Below are positions 43,216 through 52,694 of a stretch of 64,000 nucleotides of DNA, piece after piece. The stretch spans positions 6,079,501 to 6,143,500 of the forward strand of contig NZ_FNRV01000001.1 in the NCBI RefSeq assembly GCF_900105115.1. The letters run 5' to 3'. How positions within the stretch are numbered: the stretch's first letter is position 1; each line of letters starts with the position of its first letter. Source of the stretch: Pseudomonas mohnii. GTDB taxonomy: Bacteria; Pseudomonadota; Gammaproteobacteria; Pseudomonadales; Pseudomonadaceae. The notes beneath the pieces were generated by a model. That model was given only the letters and a program-made list of their open reading frames with translations. It searched no databases and was not told the origin of the DNA. Made by a program: the position numbers and the translations under genes.

Positions 43216-45234
43216 TCAGCACGCCAGCGGACGCAGCGGCGCATCGCTGGCGCACAGCCCGAGTACGGTCTGATAGGCATCGTGGACGGCATCGCCGATG
43301 CGTCCGCCCTTGCGCGCATCGCCGATGGTCGCGACGGCAAGACCCGCCTCGAGCAAGTGATTGAGCAAGGTGTCATCGGGTCTGCGTCCCTGGGCGATCA
43401 GTACGCCGAGGGTCTGCAATTCACTGTGTTCACCGTCGTTGTGTTGCAATTGCACGCGGCCGTCTTCGGCAATGGCGACGATGCTGCTGTTATCGATGAT
43501 GCGGATACGGGGGTTGCTGGCCAGACGCGTATTGAGCACGCCGCGATAGATCACCTCGGCCGAACGCGCGAGTTGTTTGGCCGGCGAACGGCTGACCAGT
43601 ACCACGGCATAGCCTTTTTCACTCAGGAGCTCGGCGGTTTCGCAGCCCGTCTCGCCGCCGCCATAAACCAGCAATGGCAAGGTGTCGTCGACAGCGGGGA
43701 AGTTTTGCGTATGCCCCATCAGCAACTCATAGGCGTCGCGTACATGGCTTGAGTCGATGCCCTTGATCGGCAGGCGCAGGGCTCTGCCGCCGATTGCCAG
43801 CAACACGATGGCTGGTGCGCCCGGTCCGGACAGGGCGCTGGCATCGACATGACTGTTGAGGTGGACCTTTACGGCGCTTTTATCGAGCTGGCGAATCAGG
43901 TAATTCAAGTACCAGGTCAGCTTGTCCTTGAACGGCGGTGCGGCCGAGGCGATCAGGCCGCCGCCGAGTTCGTCACGGCTCTCATGGAGCTCGGTGGCGA
44001 AACCGGCTTGCTGCAGCATCAATGCCGCGGCCATGCCGCCAGGGCCACCGCCGACGACAACTGCGCGTTGGCCGCGAAGGTTGCCAGCGTCAGGCAAACG
44101 GTCGAGTTCATGACCGCTGCGGGGGTTCTCGGCACAGCCGATGGTGCCGTGGGCGCCGGAACTGATGGCGACGCAATAGTTACAGGAGGTGCAGGGGCGT
44201 ATATCCAATGCAGCATCACGCCGTGCTTTATTGGCCCACTCGGGATCGGCCAGCAGCGGGCGACCCAGGGCGATCATGTCGGCATCACCGTCACGTATGG
44301 CGTTTTCCGCCGTTTGCGGCCAGCGAATCTGCCCGACGCTGATGACCGGTACATTGACCGCTTCGCGGATGCGCCGCGAATAGGGCAGGCGCCAGCCTTC
44401 GGGGGTCGACATGGGCTCGATGACCTTGTCAAAACTCGTCCAGCCCAATCCCATGGACACATGCAGCGCGTCGACACCGGCAGCCACCAGTTTCGGCGCG
44501 ATACGCACCATGTCGTCGATATCGAGACCCTTGGGGGTGAACTCGTCTGCCGAGAGCCGATAAATCAACGGGCGGTCGCCGATGCTCTGGCGTACTCGTT
44601 CGATAACCCGGCGTGGAAAGTTCAAGCGACGCTCTTCATCGCCACCCCAGGCGTCATCGCGGTGGTTGCTGTAAGGCGAGAGGAACGACGTCAGCAAATA
44701 GCCATGGGCGCCGTGCAGTTCAAAGGCTTGATAGCCGGCCAGTACGCCCAGCTCCGCACTTCGCCCGAAGCATTCGATCAGGTGTTCGATTTGAGCTTCG
44801 GTCATGCCGCGGGCGACCAGGCGTGAAGGGTCGGAACGCGAGGAGATATCGCTGGGTGCCCAAGGCATGCCATCGGTCACCAGCTCGCGTTTGGCACCCT
44901 GGCCGCCATGCTGCAATTGCAGGCACGCCACTGAACCGGCGCCGGTGATGGCTTCCACCAGGCGCTGATGCCCGGCTACAAACGCCGGTGTTTCCAGCGT
45001 CAGCTGACGGTGCTCGGAGCGACCACTGGCAGCATCCACACAGCAGAACTCCACCACGATCATGCCCGTGCCGCCTTCAGCGCGCTCGCGATAGAAGGCG
45101 ATCTGCTGTGGCGTTACCTGGCCGTCATGGCCGGCCAGATTAGTCGACATCGGCGCCATCACCGTGCGGTTGGGAATGTCTAGATTACGCAAGCGTATGG
45201 GTTCGAAAAGATGCGGATAGGGTGCGGTGGACAT
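43216..45234 (-). CDS. FadH-like NADH:flavin oxidoreductase / 2,4-dienoyl-CoA reductase family
   Basis: This 672-residue protein matches the usual length of the family. The N-terminal old-yellow-enzyme TIM barrel (1-370) has PNRTVMAPMSTNLA and HGAHGYLLTSFLSPYSN. The 4Fe-4S cysteines lie in CTSCNYCVAISSG and GTIGCAENP. The C-terminal FAD/NAD part has AVVVGGGPGGMAAALML. It reduces a conjugated double bond of an acyl-CoA or ring enone with NAD(P)H. ATG 45234 follows AGGAG; the long in-frame extension upstream would run through the operator and is rejected. It leads a six-gene operon ending at 36576. Confidence 0.93.
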   Translation of the reverse strand: MSTAPYPHLFEPIRLRNLDIPNRTVMAPMSTNLAGHDGQVTPQQIAFYRERAEGGTGMIVVEFCCVDAASGRSEHRQLTLETPAFVAGHQRLVEAITGAGSVACLQLQHGGQGAKRELVTDGMPWAPSDISSRSDPSRLVARGMTEAQIEHLIECFGRSAELGVLAGYQAFELHGAHGYLLTSFLSPYSNHRDDAWGGDEERRLNFPRRVIERVRQSIGDRPLIYRLSADEFTPKGLDIDDMVRIAPKLVAAGVDALHVSMGLGWTSFDKVIEPMSTPEGWRLPYSRRIREAVNVPVISVGQIRWPQTAENAIRDGDADMIALGRPLLADPEWANKARRDAALDIRPCTSCNYCVAISSGAHGTIGCAENPRSGHELDRLPDAGNLRGQRAVVVGGGPGGMAAALMLQQAGFATELHESRDELGGGLIASAAPPFKDKLTWYLNYLIRQLDKSAVKVHLNSHVDASALSGPGAPAIVLLAIGGRALRLPIKGIDSSHVRDAYELLMGHTQNFPAVDDTLPLLVYGGGETGCETAELLSEKGYAVVLVSRSPAKQLARSAEVIYRGVLNTRLASNPRIRIIDNSSIVAIAEDGRVQLQHNDGEHSELQTLGVLIAQGRRPDDTLLNHLLEAGLAVATIGDARKGGRIGDAVHDAYQTVLGLCASDAPLRPLAC

Positions 45235-45333
45235 CAGCTGGCTCCTGGCTTTTTTGCTTTTCGCACGCCTGCCCGGAGGGGGCTTGGTGAGGTCGCATGA
45301 AAAAGCCGCTTGGTTATTGTTATGCGGTAAAGC

Positions 45334-45346
45334 TGACAATATATCA
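45334..45346. promoter_or_regulatory. Palindromic operator, copy 8 (one mismatch)
   Basis: GCTGAC-AATAT-ATCAGTTAT lies 100 bases upstream of the FadH-like start, controlling the six-gene minus-strand operon. Confidence 0.6.
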
Positions 45347-45609
45347 GTTATTTTTCGAATGCCAGTGGTTATTGTGTTGCATTTGACTGATGGGGAGGGA
45401 GGGCTCGTGAATCCGGGAAAAAACACTCGTCCATTTGGACGATTTCGTTGCGGTTTACTCACATGACAGGCGGTGCCGCACGGGTATTTAACTGTCACTC
45501 CGTAATGAAATGATTCATGGATGAAGGTCTTTTGTTTCATTAATATGTTGATAAATAAGTAAAAAAACATGTAACAAAAAAAATCTGGAGAAAACGTCTT
45601 GCCAATAGC

Positions 45610-45622
45610 TGATGATCTGTTA
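45610..45622. promoter_or_regulatory. Palindromic operator, copy 9 (two mismatches)
   Basis: GCTGAT-GATCT-GTTAGTTTG lies 173 bases before the DUF1302 gene. It shows the same TGAT/GTTA variation as copy 5. Confidence 0.4.
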
Positions 45623-45769
45623 GTTTGTGGCTTAGCGGTTCTGAAGGATCGTGATTGACAGCGTCAAGGCCAAATGCTCTATTTGCGCTCGCCCTTGCTG
45701 CAGTCATTTGGTCTTCGTGCCCAGTGTCTAGGCCCTCGGTTGCAGAGGGTCATAGCCGAAAATAAGAAA

Positions 45770-45783
45770 CCGATTCGAATCGG
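45770..45783. promoter_or_regulatory. 14-bp perfect palindrome next to a start codon
   Basis: CCGATTCGAATCGG directly abuts the GGAGAGG ribosome-binding site of the DUF1302 gene. It is unlike the TGAC operator and may be a second protein site or a small translational hairpin. Confidence 0.4.
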
Positions 45784-45794
45784 AGAGGCAGGCA

Positions 45795-47513
45795 GTGAAA
45801 ACAACCACAAAACGCAGCGTTAGCGGTCGAAGTGTCAGTTCCATTAAACCGGTCTATGTGTCTTGTTCAATTGCGTTGCTGCTGGGGGCAGCTGCTGGCA
45901 ACGAAGCGTTGGCGTTTGAAGTCGAAACCGGCAACCCTGACGTTAGCGTCCGTTGGGACAATACCGTTCGCTACAACGCCGGCTGGCGGATGGAAGGGCG
46001 CAATGACGATTTTGATAAATCGCCGTTCTACGACGATACGGAGCACAAGTTCGATAAAGGCGACATGGTCACCAATCGTGTTGACCTCATCACCGAACTG
46101 GATGTCGCGTGGAAGCAGAAGCATGGTTTCCGCGTCAGTGCTGCTGGCTGGTATGACGATGCTTATCAGGACAGTGCAGAGCCCAATCCGAACCTGGTAG
46201 GTAGTGGCAACTACAACAACAATCACTACAACGGCTATGCCAATCGCTACATCGCCGGGCCATCCGGTGAATTCCTTGATGCCTTTGTGTTCACCGGGTT
46301 TCAACTCGGTAGCGTAGGGGTCAACCTGAAGGCCGGTCAGCACAACGTCTACTGGGGCGAATCGCTGTTTACCCTCGGTAACAGTATCGCTTACTCCCAA
46401 GGTCCGGTTGACACCATCAAGGCTGCTACTAGCCCTGGTGCGGAAGCCAAAGAGTTGTTCCTGCCTCTCAAGCAAATATCCACGGATATCCAGCTGACTG
46501 ACGAACTTTCGTTGGGTGCGCAATACATGCTGGACTGGAAGCCGTTTCGCCTGGTGCCAGGTGGTACCTACTTCTCGAATGCTGACGGAGCACGGTCCGA
46601 TCTCGGTTCGGCTGCTACGATCTTCAAGATTCCCAATGGAGATGACATCGAGCCCGACAGCCACGGTGACTTCGGCGTGAACCTGCGCTGGAGCCCCTAC
46701 TGGCTGGAAGGTACCGCCGGGGTCTACTACCGCAAGTTCGGTGAGAAGTTGCCGTGGAGTTTTACCCAGGTCGGTATCGTGCAAGTGGCGCCAGGCCGTT
46801 TCGCTGGTGTGCCCAACGCCATTCGTTATAACTATGCTCGTGACACCGAGCTGTATGGCCTGAGCCTCACCAAAAACCTCGGTACGGTCAGCGTGGCGGG
46901 TGAAGTGTCCTACCGTAAAAACACAGCGTTGAACTCGGTGGCGGGTTACACCGTGATTTCCACGGGGGATGCCAGTTACTCCCAGGCCGAAGGGGCACGC
47001 GGCGACAGTTACCATGCCTTGATTAACGGCATCTACCTGCTCCCTCGCACCGCCCTTTGGGAGGGAGGTACGCTTCAAGCTGAGTTGACTTACAACAAGC
47101 TGGACAAAATCACCGAAAATGAGGCGCGTTATAACGGGCGTGGTCATGGCTGCGTGACGGCTTACAGCAAGAACTGCGCAGATGATCACTCGGTCGGTAC
47201 GCAAGTGGGCTTCACCCCTGAGTGGCCGCAACTGTTCCCGGGCTGGGACGTATCGATGCCGGTCACCTGGGCCTACGGCATTGACGGCAATAGCCCGACG
47301 CTGGGTGGTACCAGCGAAGGTGCTTACAACTACTCGGTGGGTATCAGCGGCAAGTGGATGAATTTGCACAACTTCACCCTCAAATGGATAGACTCGCATG
47401 CCGATTACAAAAACAATCCGGCTCGCGGCTACGTCACCAGTGACTACACGAACGGCGCAGCGGTGCAGAACGACCATGGCTGGCTGTCGTTCACTTACAA
47501 GACGACCTTTTGA
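45795..47513 (+). CDS. DUF1302 outer-membrane protein
   Basis: This 572-residue protein starts at GTG with GGAGAGG upstream. A long signal peptide ends at about residue 42 (CSIALLLGAAAGNEALA before FEVETG). The mature part is rich in alternating aromatic strands with many Asn/Gly/Tyr, and ends in SFTYKTTF with a terminal aromatic, as in beta-barrels. DUF1302 proteins occur with DUF1329 lipoprotein-like partners in loci for hydrophobic substrates. It is likely a channel or binding protein for uptake, though direct function is unproven. Confidence 0.9.
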   Translation: MKTTTKRSVSGRSVSSIKPVYVSCSIALLLGAAAGNEALAFEVETGNPDVSVRWDNTVRYNAGWRMEGRNDDFDKSPFYDDTEHKFDKGDMVTNRVDLITELDVAWKQKHGFRVSAAGWYDDAYQDSAEPNPNLVGSGNYNNNHYNGYANRYIAGPSGEFLDAFVFTGFQLGSVGVNLKAGQHNVYWGESLFTLGNSIAYSQGPVDTIKAATSPGAEAKELFLPLKQISTDIQLTDELSLGAQYMLDWKPFRLVPGGTYFSNADGARSDLGSAATIFKIPNGDDIEPDSHGDFGVNLRWSPYWLEGTAGVYYRKFGEKLPWSFTQVGIVQVAPGRFAGVPNAIRYNYARDTELYGLSLTKNLGTVSVAGEVSYRKNTALNSVAGYTVISTGDASYSQAEGARGDSYHALINGIYLLPRTALWEGGTLQAELTYNKLDKITENEARYNGRGHGCVTAYSKNCADDHSVGTQVGFTPEWPQLFPGWDVSMPVTWAYGIDGNSPTLGGTSEGAYNYSVGISGKWMNLHNFTLKWIDSHADYKNNPARGYVTSDYTNGAAVQNDHGWLSFTYKTTF

Positions 47514-47551
47514 TTAGCTTCCCTTTACCTGCCTGATGTGAGGGTTCATCA

Positions 47552-48931
47552 ATGAATTACAAGAATATGATGGTATGGGGGGCGGCAAGCCTTCTGTTTG
47601 CAGGCCAGGTTCTGGCCGCACCCACCGATGAAGAGATCAAACAACTGGGGACCAGCCTTACGCCGCTGGGCGCAGTCAAAGCCGGCAACGCCAATGGCAC
47701 CATTCCCTCCTGGGAAGGTGGCTTGTGCACGGCGCCCGCCGGCTACAAGCCGATCATGGGTGACAAGGGCGGCTCGCCGTATGTCGATCCGTTCGCCAAT
47801 GAAAAACCGGTGTTGAGCATCACTGCTGCCAACATGGCGCAATACAAAGACAAGCTCGACGTAGGTACACAAGAGCTGTTCAAGCGCTATCCAGACAGCT
47901 ACCGCCTGGATATTTACCCGACTCATCGAACGGCCTGTTATCCGAAGTGGGTCTACGACAACACCATTTCGCGGGTGAAGAATCCGCAACTGGTCGGTTC
48001 CGCACCTGGCCTGATCAACGCCCATGCCCAGTATCCGTTCCCGATTCCCAAGAACGGTTACGAGGCCATGTGGAACGCCAGCGTCAAGTTTGAACTGCCC
48101 TATTCCGAAGGTACCCAGGCGGCTTACCTGATCGATAACAACGGTGGCGTGACCTTGACCAACGTTCAGAAGATCGAGAACCGTAACCTGTTCTGGGATA
48201 ACACCATCGACAAGGTCCCGGACAATCAGCCGTTCTGGGCATTGATCGCCAATACCATGTCACCGGCCGCATCGGCGGGCGTCAAACAGATGCGTCATGC
48301 CTTCCTCAACACTTCCGAACGGGACAACATGGCATGGAGCTATGTGCCTGGTCAGCGTCGTGTACGCCTTGCTCCTGAGTTCAAGTACGACACGGTCAGT
48401 ACTTCCAGCGGTGGCGTGCTGTTGTTCGATGAGATCAACGGCTTCGACGGCAAGATGGACAAGTTCGACTTCAAGCTGGTGGGCCGGCGCGAGATGTACG
48501 TACCGTACAACGCCTACAAAACCTGGGCGGCCGATCCTGTAGCGATTAACACGCCCAAGCATTTGAACCCGGACTACCTGCGCTGGGAGCTGCACCGTGT
48601 TTGGGAAGTGGAGGCAACGCTCAAACCTGGCGAGCGCCACGTACAGAAGGTCAAGCGTTTCTATCTGGACGAAGACAGCTGGAGCATCCTGACTTACGTC
48701 GCTGAGGATCAGTCCGGCAAAGTTCACCACTTGATGTACCAGCCTGCGGTTCAACAGTACGAGAAACCCGGTTATCGCAATGGTCAGTACGTGCTCTATG
48801 ACATGACCAAGAACGTGTACTCCAACGGCTCGCTGATGGGGGCACCGAAAATGACCGGTTTCTACAAGGTAGATCCTTACCCAGCCAACTACTTCTCATC
48901 GGGGGCTTTGTCCGGCTCCGGCGTACGCTGA
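47552..48931 (+). CDS. DUF1329 periplasmic protein
   Basis: This is a 459-residue protein with a signal peptide (MVWGAASLLFAGQVLAAP, cleavage after ALA at about 22), then the DUF1329 opening PTDEEIKQLGTSLTPLGAVKAGN. DUF1329 has a LolA/LolB-like fold and nearly always follows a DUF1302 gene, as here with a 38-base gap. A role in moving hydrophobic molecules across the periplasm is inferred from the fold and the RND neighbour. A hairpin follows its stop. Confidence 0.92.
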   Translation: MNYKNMMVWGAASLLFAGQVLAAPTDEEIKQLGTSLTPLGAVKAGNANGTIPSWEGGLCTAPAGYKPIMGDKGGSPYVDPFANEKPVLSITAANMAQYKDKLDVGTQELFKRYPDSYRLDIYPTHRTACYPKWVYDNTISRVKNPQLVGSAPGLINAHAQYPFPIPKNGYEAMWNASVKFELPYSEGTQAAYLIDNNGGVTLTNVQKIENRNLFWDNTIDKVPDNQPFWALIANTMSPAASAGVKQMRHAFLNTSERDNMAWSYVPGQRRVRLAPEFKYDTVSTSSGGVLLFDEINGFDGKMDKFDFKLVGRREMYVPYNAYKTWAADPVAINTPKHLNPDYLRWELHRVWEVEATLKPGERHVQKVKRFYLDEDSWSILTYVAEDQSGKVHHLMYQPAVQQYEKPGYRNGQYVLYDMTKNVYSNGSLMGAPKMTGFYKVDPYPANYFSSGALSGSGVR

Positions 48932-48938
48932 ACCCCGG

Positions 48939-48969
48939 GAAGAGTCGAGCACCTGGTGCTCGGCTCTTC
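48939..48969 (+). terminator. Hairpin after the DUF1329 gene
   Basis: GAAGAGTCGAGCAC-CTG-GTGCTCGGCTCTTC pairs over 14 bp with one G-T wobble, without a clear T-run. It may attenuate rather than stop transcription into the YCF48/RND genes. Confidence 0.6.
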
Positions 48970-49004
48970 GAACTCACCTGGCTCAGTCGTGCTGTGAGGA
49001 TGAA

Positions 49005-50072
49005 ATGGCAACTGTGCGTTATATGTTCGTGCTGGTGGCAGCCCTGGTCACAGGGTTGTCGAACCCGGTGAATGCCCAAACCGACTTCACCGATCCCCTG
49101 GAGCGCCCGGCATCGTCTGTGGGCAATTTGGCCGGTGCTCATCTCAATAGTGTGACCACGGCGGGCGAGCGATTGATCGCGGTGGGAGCGCGCGGCCTGA
49201 TCATTGTTTCCGACAATGCCGGCGCCAGCTGGACCCAGGCCTCATCACCCGTCTCAAGCGATCTGTTGGGCGTTCATTTTCCAACGGCAAAGCAAGGTTG
49301 GGCGGTCGGCCATGATGGCGTGATCCTGCATAGCAGTGATGGCGGAAGTCATTGGGTCAAGCAATTCGATGGCGTGGCGGCGAGCAAGATGTTGACCGAA
49401 CACTTTGACAAGTGGGCGGCTGCCGGTGACGAGTCAGCTGTCAGCTTTCAGGAAGGGGTCAAGCTCAATTATCAGGACGGTCCGGAACAGGCGCTGATGG
49501 GTGTCTGGTTTTCCGACGAGAACAACGGCTTGGCCGTAGGGACCTTTGGCACTCTGCTCGCCACCCACGATGGAGGCAAAACTTGGGAGTCCTGGATGGA
49601 GCGCTCCGACAATCCAGAGTTCCTGCATTACATGGCGATTTCTGGAAGCGGCGAGCAGGTTTATATCGCTTCTGAGCGCGGTGTTGTCTTCAAGCTGGAT
49701 CCTCGGGCGCAACGTTTCGAGCGTTTAGAAACCGGTTACACCGGGAGTTTTTTCAGCATCAAGGTGACACCGACAACGCTCGTTGCCGCAGGCCTGCGGG
49801 GCACGGCATTCAAATCCATGGATGGCGGCACCACATGGCAACCCTTGCCCACTGGAATCAATGTGGCGCTCAGCGATGTGCAGAGTCTGCCTGATGGCCG
49901 TTTTCTGCTGGCCGGGGTCAATGGCAAAGTCGTTATCAGTGATATCTCGGTGAGCAGCTTCAAACCCTTGACGGTGTCGCGTCCCGGACGGTTTACCAGT
50001 CTGACCGAGCTCAAGAATGGTAAAGCCATCAGCGTTGGTTTTTCCGGGGTACGGGAAGTCACTGTGCAATAG
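49005..50072 (+). CDS. YCF48/HCF136-like beta-propeller protein, exported
   Basis: This is a 355-residue protein with a signal peptide (MFVLVAALVTGLSNPVNAQT) followed by repeated blades with GWAVGHDGVILHSSDGG and LAVGTFGTLLATHDGGKTWE motifs, the BNR/Asp-box pattern of YCF48-like propellers. Such proteins are encoded next to RND/MMPL genes in many proteobacterial loci and probably assist the transporter in the periplasm (inference). The gap to the RND start is 33 bases. Confidence 0.9.
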   Translation: MATVRYMFVLVAALVTGLSNPVNAQTDFTDPLERPASSVGNLAGAHLNSVTTAGERLIAVGARGLIIVSDNAGASWTQASSPVSSDLLGVHFPTAKQGWAVGHDGVILHSSDGGSHWVKQFDGVAASKMLTEHFDKWAAAGDESAVSFQEGVKLNYQDGPEQALMGVWFSDENNGLAVGTFGTLLATHDGGKTWESWMERSDNPEFLHYMAISGSGEQVYIASERGVVFKLDPRAQRFERLETGYTGSFFSIKVTPTTLVAAGLRGTAFKSMDGGTTWQPLPTGINVALSDVQSLPDGRFLLAGVNGKVVISDISVSSFKPLTVSRPGRFTSLTELKNGKAISVGFSGVREVTVQ

Positions 50073-50105
50073 GTGCCGACGGCTCCAGTCTTTTCAGAGG
50101 CAAAT

Positions 50106-52610
50106 ATGGTTGATTTGAAAGCGCTGCAAATGCCCGTCATCGCGGACCCTGCCGACTTCGACAAGAACAGCGGCAATTGGCTCGAACGGCTGGTATTTAA
50201 TCATCGCATCAGCGTGATCCTGTTTTGCGGGCTGCTGACGCTGTTCTTTGGCTGGAGTGCGCTCAAGCTTCCCGTCAACACCAGTTTCGAGAAAATGATT
50301 CCGCAATCGCACCCCTATATCCAGAATTATCTGGAACACAGGGATGCACTGCGCGGCATGGGTAATGCGACCCGTATCGTGGTCGAGAACACTCAGGGCG
50401 ACATTTTCGACAAGGATTACCTGCTCGCCTTGCAGAAGGTCAACGACGCCGTCTACCTGATGTCGGGTGTTGACCAGGGTTGGATGCGCAGCTTGTGGAC
50501 CAGCAGCCTGCGATGGACTGAAGTCACCGAGGAGGGCTATCGCGGCGGCCCGGTCATTCCCGACCGCTGGGACGGCAGCCCGCAATCGATGGACCGCTTG
50601 CGTGAAAACATTAACCGCGCGGGTATTGTCGGCAGCTATGTGGCCAACAACCTCAAGTCGTCGATGATTTTTGTGCCCTTGCTCGACATCAATCCCGAAA
50701 CCGGCAAGCCACTCGATTACGCGCAGTTATCCCGGCAACTGGAAGCGCAGGTGCGCTCCCTGGAAACCGATACGATCAAGGTGCACATCATCGGTTTCGC
50801 CAAGATCGTCGGCGACTTGATCGACGGGCTGTATTCGGTCATGGCGTACTTCGGTTTTTCGGTATTGATTGCTACCGCTCTGGTGCTCATCTATACCCGA
50901 TGCCTGCGCAGCACCCTGTTGCTGGTGTTTTGCGCTTTGCTTGGCGTGGTTTGGCTTTTGGGGCTGCTCAGCGTGCTGGGCTATGTGCTGGACCCTTACT
51001 CGATCCTGGTACCGTTCCTGATTTTTGCCATCGGCCTGTCCCATGGTGCGCAGAAGATGAACGGCATCATGCAGGATGTGGGGCGCGGGACTCACAAATA
51101 CGTGGCTGCCCGTTATACATTCCGTCGACTGTTCATGGCTGGCTTGACAGCGTTGCTGGTCAATATCGTCGGCTTTGCCGTATTGATCATCATCGACATT
51201 CCTGTGATCCGTGACATGGCCCTGACCACCAGTCTGGGCGTGGCGATCCTGATTTTTACCAAGCTGTTTCTGATCCCTGTGCTGCTGTCGTATTTCGGCG
51301 TCAGCGATCACGCAGCCAAACGCAGCATTCAGACGTCTGAACAGGTGGAGTCAGGCCATAGCCCGATGCAACGACTGCGTGTAGGTCTGATCCGTTTGAC
51401 GGAGCGCCGTCCCGCCATGTTCGCTGTTGCAGGGGCGGTAGTGTTGGCAGGGGGAGGGCTGATGATCGGGCACCATGTGCAGTTTGGCGACCTCAACCCG
51501 GGTGCGCCTGAGTTGCGTCCTGAGTCGCGCTATAACCGCGATGTGGCTTTCGTGACGCAGAACTACGGCCTGTCCACCGACCAGTTCGTGGTCATGCTGA
51601 AAACTCCGGCAAACGGTTGCACCGAGTTCGCCTCGCTCACTGAAGCTGATCGACTGAGTGCCCGTTTGCGCGAATTGCCAGGTGTGCAGACCACGTTTTC
51701 GCCGGCCGATGGTATTCGCCTGACGACCTCCGGGCTGTTCGAGGGCAACCCCAAATGGCAGACCATCCCACGTAACGCCAGCAACCGCACACAGGCGTTC
51801 AACATGTTTGCCACCGACCGTCCGGAATTGGTCGATCGCTTCTGCGTGATCACTCCGGTGATTGCCTACCTGTCAGACCACAAGGCGGCGACGCTGGAGC
51901 GTGTGGTCAAGGAAGTGGAAGCCTACAGCGCGCAGTACAGCACCGAGTCGCGCACGTTTCTGCTGGCAGCGGGTAGCGCCGGCATCGAGGCGACAACCAA
52001 CATTGTGGTCAAGCGCAGTTTCTGGACCTTGCACCTGGTGCTTTACGGTGCTGTGGCATTGCTCTGTTTCATCACTTTCCGCAACTGGCGAGCGGTCGTT
52101 GTGGCACTGATCCCGTTGATCATCACGTCTATCCTCTGTGAGGCGCTGATGGTGATGCTGAACATTGGCATCAAGGTGGCGACCTTGCCGGTCATCGCGG
52201 TTGGGGTGGGCGTCGGTGTCGACTACGCGTTGTACCTGCTCAGCGTGCAACTGGGCTTGCAACGGCACGGCATGACACTGGCGCGCTCGTATGAGGGATC
52301 GCTGGATTTCGTCGGGCGGATCGTGGGCCTGGTCGGCCTGACAATGGCCGCCGGGGTGATTCCGTGGATCTGGTCTCCGATCAAGTTCCAGGCCGACATG
52401 GGGATTCTGCTCAGCTTCATGTTCCTCTGGAACATGGTCGGCGCATTGGTATTGATCCCGGCACTGTCCTACTTCCTGTTGCGCACGCCGGCGGACAAGG
52501 TCGACGGTGAAAAGGTAGAGGAAAGCGCAACGATCGATGACCCGATGGCGGTTCTGGAATCGCCGGACGGCGCAGACAAACTCGCCGTCAAACTCCGCAC
52601 TACGGCCTGA
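50106..52610 (+). CDS. RND-superfamily (MMPL-type) transporter
   Basis: This is an 834-residue protein with about 12 transmembrane helices in two blocks (one near residues 38-56 followed by a cluster at 245-400, and one near 435 followed by a cluster at 645-805), each block following a large periplasmic domain. The second block has the VIAVGVGVGVDYALYLLS stretch typical of COG1033 exporters. ATG 50106 follows AGAGG. It probably moves hydrophobic substrate or lipid across the inner membrane with the proton gradient, together with DUF1302/DUF1329/YCF48 proteins. Direction cannot be told. Confidence 0.93.
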   Translation: MVDLKALQMPVIADPADFDKNSGNWLERLVFNHRISVILFCGLLTLFFGWSALKLPVNTSFEKMIPQSHPYIQNYLEHRDALRGMGNATRIVVENTQGDIFDKDYLLALQKVNDAVYLMSGVDQGWMRSLWTSSLRWTEVTEEGYRGGPVIPDRWDGSPQSMDRLRENINRAGIVGSYVANNLKSSMIFVPLLDINPETGKPLDYAQLSRQLEAQVRSLETDTIKVHIIGFAKIVGDLIDGLYSVMAYFGFSVLIATALVLIYTRCLRSTLLLVFCALLGVVWLLGLLSVLGYVLDPYSILVPFLIFAIGLSHGAQKMNGIMQDVGRGTHKYVAARYTFRRLFMAGLTALLVNIVGFAVLIIIDIPVIRDMALTTSLGVAILIFTKLFLIPVLLSYFGVSDHAAKRSIQTSEQVESGHSPMQRLRVGLIRLTERRPAMFAVAGAVVLAGGGLMIGHHVQFGDLNPGAPELRPESRYNRDVAFVTQNYGLSTDQFVVMLKTPANGCTEFASLTEADRLSARLRELPGVQTTFSPADGIRLTTSGLFEGNPKWQTIPRNASNRTQAFNMFATDRPELVDRFCVITPVIAYLSDHKAATLERVVKEVEAYSAQYSTESRTFLLAAGSAGIEATTNIVVKRSFWTLHLVLYGAVALLCFITFRNWRAVVVALIPLIITSILCEALMVMLNIGIKVATLPVIAVGVGVGVDYALYLLSVQLGLQRHGMTLARSYEGSLDFVGRIVGLVGLTMAAGVIPWIWSPIKFQADMGILLSFMFLWNMVGALVLIPALSYFLLRTPADKVDGEKVEESATIDDPMAVLESPDGADKLAVKLRTTA

Positions 52611-52694
52611 AAACCAGTCATGCACGGGGCAGATTTATCTGCTCCGTGCTTACGTGCACCTTTTGACAATCTGCGGATGTACCGGAGTCTACTG

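Larger units (their letters stand above)
45235..45794. other. Long divergent regulatory region
   Basis: This 560-base gap lies between the FadH-like operon (minus) and the envelope cassette (plus). No gene is supported. It holds two operator copies (45334-45346 and 45610-45622), a very A/T-rich tract near 45535-45595, and a 14-bp palindrome at 45770-45783 beside the ribosome-binding site of the DUF1302 gene. Confidence 0.7.

Noticed and set aside
45867..47477. Long open frame (536 codons) on the minus strand opposite the DUF1302 gene
   Set aside because: It is antisense to a well-supported signal-peptide protein, has no ribosome-binding site and a protein composition typical of a GC-rich shadow frame.
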